NCBI GenBank assembly: GCA_034698045.1
Contig: JAQGAU010000464.1
Span: 1-27,787, forward strand
Origin: Paramacrobiotus richtersi
Lineage: Eukaryota > Tardigrada > Eutardigrada > Parachela > Macrobiotidae
DNA length: 27,787 bases
Reading direction: 5' to 3'
How positions within the stretch are numbered: the first letter of the stretch is position 1; every line of letters starts with the position of its first letter. Shown piece by piece: positions 21,385 to 27,787 of this stretch. Under the pieces are notes generated by a model. The model did not search any database. It was given only the letters and a program-made list of their open reading frames with translations, and was not told the DNA's origin. The translations under genes were made by a program, and so were the position numbers.

Positions 21385-24300
21385 ATGGCCGATGATCCTG
21401 AACGAGAAGTCAGTTCCTCGGTTAAAAGCCTCTTTTTGTCTGACAAGCCAGACAAGGTACGTTTCTGTGAGATCTAAAATGATATAAAAATCCGAAAATG
21501 TCGATTGTCTGGCAACTTCAGCGCATGCGAGTGATGCGATGCTGTCTTTATCCCTACCATGGTTTCGTTTCAGAAGGACGATATATTTCCTAAGCCAATT
21601 TTTTCCAAGTTTCCCAAACGGAATGTCAAGGATGTCGGGGAACTGTTCGATGATCTCATACATGCATTGGGTGGCTATGGAATTTACCAGCGGCGCATTA
21701 CGTTCCTGATGATTCTGCCACTGTTCTTCTTTGTGGCTTTCATCAACTGCATCATGGTAAATAATTATTGTGAGCGTTCAGGTTCTTTTGCAGCTCATAT
21801 TGTTTTTACGTTTGACGAAACTGCTTGTAAAATGATTAAATGAATACCATACGTTTTCGATTTTATGGAAATTTGCAAGAGATTGTTGCGACCATTTCCC
21901 TGTTCCGTATTGTGTTGCGCGATCATGTAACTACTGGGCAATGGTTTTTAGGGCTTCGTAATGTCCGCTCCGAACGATCATTTCTGCAACATGCCTGACT
22001 TGACTACGGAGTCCCTGGCCGCTTCCGGTATTGTCCTTTCCGTGCCCATCACTCCAGCTGATCGCCGACATCTGATGCCCTACGATCCCGAAGTTTCCCC
22101 GCCCTACTCTGGCTGCCTGCAGTACAACATCAACTATACGCGCCACTTTCTGGAACACAACACCTCCCTGCCCTTATTCACGGCGGCGCTCAACGCATCA
22201 ATGAGGAACCTCTCGACGGTCACATGTCAGCATGGATGGGAGTTTCAGACGCACCAGTGGGATGTGAGCGTGGTGACGGAGTGGGATTTGGTCTGTGATT
22301 GGTCGTATGCGCCGATGATCGGCAAGGTGTTCATGGTGCTGTTTTTCGTCCTGGGAATCGGTGTGGGAGGTTTCTGTGCGGATAAATGGGGCAGGAAACC
22401 GGTGTTCTTCGTAGCGCTGTTTATTTTCATCACGTTTGGACTGAGTGCGGCGTTTGCACCGACGTATTCCGGGTTCGTTGTGCTGGCCATGTTGCATTCG
22501 TTCGGATCTGGTCCATTGTATTATATCCTGTACACGATAGGTGAGATATATTTTCGTACACGGTTCCAGAGCCAGAAATTTTGGTTATGTCTTTTGTCGT
22601 TTTTCGTTGTATTTTTGTAATAGATTCTTTCACACATTACACATACTTTGATGGATTCGGTCACTTTATAATTAGTTACTGATTTTGAATTATTTGAAAT
22701 TACGAAAATAACCATTGTCTTAATGCTTGTATTGACTGATTTGTAAATGTTAACTCGAAGACTGCAAAGAAAGTAAATGTCTCTTTTTCCTGTATTAATT
22801 TTAGTAACGGAGATTATTTTGACAAGGGTTACGGTAACTGCCATATATAACTTGTTTACGTTGCAGGCGTGGAGAATTTGACCTTACGATCCCGTGTGAC
22901 CTACGTTGTCTGGCTGAGTGTGGTGTACGCGTTCGGGTCAATGGCGTTTATTTTGCTGGCTTACTTTATGCGCCACTGGCGGACTATGACCATTATCGGG
23001 ACAACGCCATTCTTCCTGTTGTTCATTTATTGGTTCTTCCTGCCCGAGTCCCCACGGTGCGTGTTATACTGTTTCAGTACCAGAACATGCATCTTGCTGG
23101 TACTAATAAAACAAAATGTTTAGATGGCTGCTGGTACATGAACGATTCGAACTGGTGGAAAACTACTTCCGAAACATTGCACGCGTCAACGGTGTGACCT
23201 TTGATGAGCCTGCTCAACAGAAACTCAAGAAGATTTTTATGCAGTGTGAACGGGAAGTGAATATTGACCATCATCACGTAAGTGCAATGTTTATTGTTGA
23301 CAAACCGTCGTTCTTACGTCCGAAATTCAAGACTGCGTTAAGATAATTATTTATGATTTCTTTCATTTGTGGCTTTCCTGGGCATAAAAACTGAATGAGT
23401 TATTACATAAAACTACTTGTGTGTACTATGTAGCTTCAGAAAGTTGTACTATTCAGTGCAGGTCTCCAGAATTTTCCTGTTATTCTAAGCTGTTAATGAA
23501 TTATATTAAAACTTTTTGGAAAAAAGATATATTTAGTCATTTCTGTTACTAAACCGTTCTGTTTTGTTTGTAATTTGCAGATGTCGCGCTGGGAACGCGC
23601 TGCCTGGACTCGCCTGTTCGCTACGCCGCCCATGCGTCGCAAAACCTTACTTTTGGTGTATCTTTTGTGCACGCTGCAAATCTGCTACGGCGGACTTCGT
23701 CAGCTGACACCGAATTTCACCGGCGTGGGTGCGGATGATTACTTCAATACCTTTGTCAACTTCCTTGTGGAAATTCCCGGTTATGTATTGACGGCACTTC
23801 TCTGCGATCGTCTGGGACGTCGGATTACCCTGCTCATTCTGTTCGCTGCCGCTTTCATCACTTCCCTCTTGACACTGGCTTTCCCGGCAACGGAAGAATA
23901 TTTCTGGGGCGTTGTGGCCATTTTCCTCATCGCGAAGATATTTTTCGCTGGTATGTAGCTCACCTAGAAAACTTTAACCATAGATGAATCGTTATGGGAA
24001 AATGTATCTAGAAGCTGGTCTAGACTTGAATTTCTTGAGATGCAAATTTTGAAGTATTGTAATCTCCCTGGCTGTGAAACAGTGCACAGTTTTTGTGAAA
24101 GTTTTCATATTTTGAAACGAGTCGTGATATCGTGCAGATTTACGGTACTTCGGGCTTTTGAAATATTGCTTATTCTCCAAACCGGTGAAAAGGTTTTTCT
24201 GTTATGTTTTCTTTCTCGAAAGACTTGATTGATATAAATAATATGGAGACATAGATGTGCAATGATGTTATCGTCAGTGGTTCGTCACTATATATACATA

Positions 24301-24940
24301 TTCGATTAGAATGGTGTTCAATCAGGATAGTGCATTGATACAAAAATTCGAAAATTTAAATTACCGGTAGGGATTGTCATTTCTGTATGAATATGGCTCA
24401 GCGATGTAATTAATCTTGAATATGGAACCGGGTAGTGCTTTTAACAACCTCTTCATCGGTGCGCTTACAATTTCTTTCAATTTCGTTTTGTCTTTTCAAG
24501 TAATATCTCGATTGTGATTAGGTGCCTACATCGTTGGTGAGCTGTTAAGTTACGAGACCTTTCCCACCGTTATCCGTCTCCAAGGCGTGGCTTTTGTGGA
24601 GTGTATTGCTTACCTGATTTCCCATCTGAGCTACCTGATTGTCAAACTGCAGTTCCACAGCATGGTGCTGCCGATTATCATCTTTGGTTGCATGGGACTG
24701 GTGGCCATGTTGTGCGTCTTCTTACTTCCGGAAACGGTCAGTTATGCTTTGCCGGAGACCGTGGAAGAGGCCGACATGCGTGGCGCCTACTTCCGCATGG
24801 CGCCCAATCTGCGCATGCCCGAAATGAAGAAACTCCGCTTTTCTGTATCATACCGGAAGAAGAAAGAGCGCACGGAGATTCCGGAGATTCCGGAGACGAT
24901 TGAAACGGCTCGACCTGGCACTGTGGTCAGTTCGAAATAG
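21385..24940 (+). CDS. SLC22-family organic cation/carnitine-type transporter (MFS)
   Basis: Seven exons: 21385-21456, 21574-21756, 21952-22540, 22867-23056, 23124-23277, 23581-23950, 24522-24940 (658 aa in this form). An in-frame TAG at 21358 supports the ATG. After a cytosolic N-terminus, TM1 (TFLMILPLFFFVAFINCIM) is followed by the large Cys-containing extracellular loop typical of SLC22, ending in TEWDLVCDWSYAPMIGK. MFS motif A is present (GGFCADKWGRKP), as are LPESPRWLL after TM6, DRLGRR in the second half and LPET after TM12. The family moves organic cations, carnitine or anions across the plasma membrane; substrate cannot be assigned. Introns at 22541-22866, 23278-23580 and 23951-24521 show nothing notable. 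The last exon has an alternative continuation at 25360. Confidence 0.93.
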
Positions 24941-25359
24941 CATGTTGGCTGTTTAGCATAAACGGGGTCATACTTAATTTTCGCCGTATTTTACGTCACA
25001 AGAATAAGTTAAATGAATGACTGACTTTGATCGATAACGTAACTACATTCTACAGTACTGGTTTATCTTATTATTGTATGAAAGAATATCCCAGTTTCGG
25101 TTTTGACGGACTGGAAACCAAAGCTTTGAGTCGGCAGATGTTCACATCAAATTCAAACACAGTTCAATACGGGTTTCATAGAATTACCATTTCTAGTCGA
25201 AGATTTTTTTAATTGTTTTTGTGCCGAAGAGAAATGTTTCATGTCGATAAGTTTTCAGTAATATTGGCATGATTTCGACATAATATGTCCTTCAGTTTGT
25301 TTAGCTGTTTTCCTGTTAATCGCATAAGCAGGAAGAGTGAAAAGCATGTGTTTTTGCAG

Positions 25360-25557
25360 ACATTGAAGAATTTCCGGCCTACGGAGCAACCCGACATCCC
25401 TGTTGAGCGTGTCGAAACAGTGGAGCGTGTCGAAACAGTGGAAGTGGTGACTAAGCCAGCGTCGGAAATTCCCGGTTTTGAAGCCCGTAAGCCGGCATCT
25501 CCTTTCACTCGGGTGTTCGATGCTCCAGCCAACGACGATCTGGGAAGCCCGGTGTAA
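25360..25557 (+). CDS. Alternative last exon of the SLC22 gene
   Basis: A phase-0 open exon after the acceptor TTTTTGCAG (25351-25359), ending at TAA 25555-25557. Joined to a donor GTG|GTCAGT at 24925/24926 (also phase 0) it would replace the last four residues and add a 65-residue cytosolic tail, giving 719 aa. The donor has an unusual C at +3. The tail contains an exact 18-bp tandem repeat (25405-25422, 25423-25440; ERVETV twice), echoing the EIPEIPE repeat in the preceding exon, and ends GSPV, a class I PDZ-ligand pattern (S-x-V). No AATAAA occurs between 24940 and 25360, while one lies at 25789, so transcripts probably extend through this exon. Confidence 0.55.
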   Translation, partial: TLKNFRPTEQPDIPVERVETVERVETVEVVTKPASEIPGFEARKPASPFTRVFDAPANDDLGSPV

Positions 25558-26480
25558 AGAATGTACTTATTGTTCGGAAACTCTTTTCGTTTGCCGGTGA
25601 TTGACTGTGTTTATTATTTTTACCTAGATTTTGATGTTTTACGCGTTTAAAGTTTTTTTACGGAATGTTTCCGTGCTTGCCTTTTTCGGTTTGATCTGGC
25701 TCGAAATCGTTTATCTGTGTTAAAAGATTTCAGAGGTAATAATTAAATGTATGTGCGTTCGTGAATATTGCTCAGTTCAGTCGCTGTCAATAAAGAATTT
25801 CAGTTGCTACCGGTAATATCATTAATTAAACCAACCCACTGAAAAGAAGAAATCTTTTCCCAGCTATTGAGAAATCTTAAAAGTCTGGACTCTGGATCCA
25901 CCCTTTCCTTTATCAGGTTATTACTGTGTATTGTGCAAATATCTGTAGCAGTTTTATGACCATGTATCACTGTTCTAATGGCAGCAGTCCATAATTCTTA
26001 TCATGCAGATGCAATTAAATCCAAATGCGTGAATCTGAGCTGCGTTTCTGTAACCGTACACATCTGTAACATGACCGAACCCATTTTAAAGCATCGGCCA
26101 CATGTAAACCTCTGAGATATTTTGTTACTGCTTAGTACTTTGCAGTCGTTCTGAATCGGGAATTCTTCTCATAACGCTGATGAAATTTATGCATAAGTTA
26201 TTTTACAAGAACCATAAGACAAACTAAACCGCTCAATCCTTAAAGGAGCAAACTTTAATTTTATAAACTAAGCAATTTCATGATCCACGCACGTCGGTAC
26301 GTCAGTACGACAAATTAAATTCAAAACGGAAGTAAAACAACACTTCCTCTTCGTACAAACGGAGTTACAACGAGGTTTCTCATACAAATCAAAACTGTAA
26401 AAAAATCATTTTTGGAACCAAATAATATAAAGTAAATCCTTTCCTTTGATATATCATTACCGGCTCATCACATTATCCGT
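25558..26480. other. Convergent spacer between SLC22 and the H3 variant
   Basis: Holds the SLC22 3' end and the H3 3' side. No replication-type histone stem-loop is seen downstream of the H3 stop; ATTAAA on the minus strand at about 26259-26254 is a possible poly(A) signal. No gene recognised. Confidence 0.5.
25789..25794 (+). terminator. Candidate SLC22 poly(A) signal AATAAA
   Basis: Exact AATAAA in GTCAATAAAGAATTT, 230 bp after the alternative SLC22 stop. Confidence 0.6.
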
Positions 26481-26969
26481 TCAGTTTGGGGTAAGGGAAA
26501 TTCCGCGGATTTTCCGCACAAGATGCAAATCCTTGGGCATTATGGTCACTCGTTTAGCATGGATGGCGGCCAAATTAGCATCCTCCATTATACCAACGAT
26601 ATACGCTTCCGTCGCGCTCTGCAGTGCCAACAGAGCGGTGGACTGGAAGCGAGTACCGTCCCTCATCTCAACGGCGATTTCGCGGACCAGGCGCTGGAAA
26701 GGCAGTTTGCGGATGAGGGGTTCAACGCTGCTCTGATATCGACGGATTTCCCGGAGAGCCACAGTTCCTGGGCGGTATCGATAGGGCTTCTTCACTCCTC
26801 CGGTGGCCGGGGCACTCATTCTAGCTGCTTTCGTAGCCAACTGTTTGCGGGCTGTCTGGCGTGGAGGTGGGTTCTGTGCGTTGAAATTGTAAACATTCTG
26901 GACTGCTGGTTGGCCCACGGCCGCCGTGCCAGTCCGTTGAGAACGCTTACTTTGCTTAGTTCGGACCAT
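26481..26969 (-). CDS. Divergent histone H3 variant with natural K27M
   Basis: Intronless minus-strand gene, 162 aa. It begins VRTKQ (K4 kept), then carries about 30 non-canonical residues rich in Gln, Asn, Ala and Pro, then [15 protein letters not shown], where K9 context is fused directly to the K18-K23 segment. The residue at K27 is Met51 (codon 26819-26817, ATG) in an otherwise standard AARxSAP...TGGVKKP context; K36/K37 are kept. The histone fold is complete: [43 protein letters not shown]. Differences from H3.3 include VEMRDGT in loop 1, STALLALQ for SAAIGALQ, NLAAIHA lacking Cys110, and a C-terminal ISLTPN. ALLALQ recalls CENP-A, but loop 1 has the normal H3 length. It is likely a replication-independent, perhaps germline or centromere-related variant; the role is unproven. 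Confidence 0.93.
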   Translation of the reverse strand: MVRTKQSKRSQRTGTAAVGQPAVQNVYNFNAQNPPPRQTARKQLATKAARMSAPATGGVKKPYRYRPGTVALREIRRYQSSVEPLIRKLPFQRLVREIAVEMRDGTRFQSTALLALQSATEAYIVGIMEDANLAAIHAKRVTIMPKDLHLVRKIRGISLTPN

Positions 26970-27455
26970 GTTATCTCGTTAAATAACTCTATAAAAACAC
27001 TGGATAGAATGATGAGATTTTAAAAACAGCAGAGTTAGAACTGCAAAGGCATAAACGAGAAATTAACGAGCAGAAAGAGAAATTCCGCGTGCCAATAAAT
27101 TAATATATAAAGGGCCGCGAAGGCGGAAATCGCCTTGGTCAGTCATAACCAAATCACGCTCATCGATATCAGGACGCTTACCGAGAATGGCCATGGAATG
27201 TGAACAGCGAAAGCTCCGTGACTGGTGACAGCGGCAGTTGTAAATTCCAGCGGCAGTGGAAATGGATGTTACTTAGTCACATGTCAGAGTAGGTGTACCC
27301 AACGCTCTAAGTCGGTGCTGCATTCCGGTATACGATCGCAGATGCCGCACTCCGGTTCGTGGCCTATCGCTTTTCATTCCTAGTATATTGAACTTTTACT
27401 GTTCCTGTTTCCTGAACCTGCAGGACTAACATCTATACCATCCTGAAATTCAAAA
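26970..27455. promoter_or_regulatory. Divergent spacer/promoter of H3 variant (-) and RPL18A (+)
   Basis: TATATAAAG at 27104-27112 followed by an initiator-like TTGGTCAGTC at 27137-27146 suggests a plus-strand start near 27141, about 315 bp before the RPL18A ATG. A 43-codon minus ORF (27063-27194) crosses the same DNA. Which transcript the TATA box serves is unclear. Confidence 0.35.
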
Positions 27456-27787
27456 ATGAAGGCTAGCGGTGATGTAAGTGTGTCATTTTCTCGAAGATTA
27501 CACCTTTTTCGGCAGTGCTTGTTTGAAGTATCTTCGGAGAACCATGCGGAGTTCTCTGTATTCCGTAGCATCATATGCGTGTAGATCTTGTCATTTCCCG
27601 ATGAGGTCTCTTCCTTAATGGTGCAAAATTATAAGGCAGCTTGTCGCATCCTCTTTTTAGTTTGTGGAAAGCAGGACTGAACTTCAAGGTGCGATAATAA
27701 TGCAGTTTCTCGTTGCAGATGAAGGAATTCAAAGTGGTCGGCCGGGCTCTTCCCAAGCCCGATCAGCCTAATCCACCGCTGTATCGG
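27456..27787 (+). CDS. RPL18A: RPL18A (eL20), large ribosomal subunit protein, 5' part only
   Basis: Exon 1 (27456-27473) codes MKASGD and ends at GAT|GTAAGT; exon 2 starts at 27719 after TTGCAG and codes MKEFKVVGRALPKPDQPNPP then LYR at the window edge. This matches the start of animal eL20 (MKASG...YKVVGR.LP.....PPLYR), with a phase-0 intron. The protein is part of the cytoplasmic 60S subunit. The remainder lies outside the window. The 245-bp intron contains a stem-loop (27488-27544) but no convincing snoRNA. Divergent to the H3 variant. Confidence 0.93.

Noticed and set aside
26481..26969. Calling the H3 gene canonical H3.3 or a replication-dependent H3
   Set aside because: Tail and fold differ at many diagnostic sites, and no histone 3' stem-loop follows the stop.
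27590..27680. Box C/D snoRNA in RPL18A intron 1
   Set aside because: A GATGA and a CTGA occur, but the C box lacks the full RTGATGA and no terminal stem forms.
1..27787. CRISPR arrays, bacterial operons, viral or retrotransposon genes, horizontally acquired genes
   Set aside because: None seen: no regularly spaced repeats, no integrase, polymerase or capsid-like frames, and all recognised genes are animal families with introns or, for the H3 variant, normal intronless style.

Overview
The window is a gene-dense piece of a compact animal (metazoan) nuclear genome. Genes are split by GT-AG introns of about 65-1,060 bp, exons are clearly more GC-rich than the AT-rich introns and spacers, and every recognisable protein is a metazoan family member. 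Nothing looks bacterial or viral. A small-genome ecdysozoan such as a tardigrade is my best guess, but that is an inference from compactness and gene style, not from a diagnostic sequence. I rebuilt exon-intron structures by hand; every phase closes for the multi-exon genes below.

Layout, left to right. A possible first exon of an unknown minus-strand gene (25-80) faces ABCF1 (614-5329, +) across a promoter with four TGCGCA palindromes. UQCRQ, a respiratory complex III subunit (5670-6298, -), lies head-to-head with a ferritin carrying a mitochondrial-type presequence (6698-8542, +). A cluster of three small secreted lectin-like genes follows: A (10359-11670, +), B (13117-14663, +) and C (15175-17164, -). 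Each has a signal-peptide exon, one divergent SUEL/Gal_Lectin-domain exon and a tiny exon coding a basic two-cysteine tail, all with phase-0 introns. JMJD6 (18255-20667, -) is head-to-head with an SLC22 organic-cation-type transporter (21385-24940, with an alternative last exon at 25360-25557). An intronless divergent histone H3 variant (26481-26969, -) is head-to-head with RPL18A/eL20 (from 27456, +, cut by the window end).

The housekeeping genes do not form one pathway. They are arranged as divergent pairs that may share promoters: unknown gene/ABCF1, UQCRQ/ferritin, JMJD6/SLC22, H3 variant/RPL18A. The UQCRQ/ferritin pair makes functional sense, since both products would act in mitochondria and both concern iron or heme chemistry.

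The two most notable items are the H3 variant and the lectin cluster. The H3 variant has methionine at the position of K27 (a natural K27M), a rebuilt N-terminal tail in which the K9 motif is joined directly to the K18 region, and a CENP-A-like ALLALQ stretch without the CENP-A loop insertion. The lectin cluster has kept its exon plan and basic C-x(8-9)-C tail while its sugar-site motifs have diverged. Smaller items are a tRNA-like retroposon with a 10-bp target-site duplication in an ABCF1 intron, a tandem duplication that copied a splice acceptor in lectin B, and an alternative SLC22 tail ending in a PDZ-ligand-like motif.
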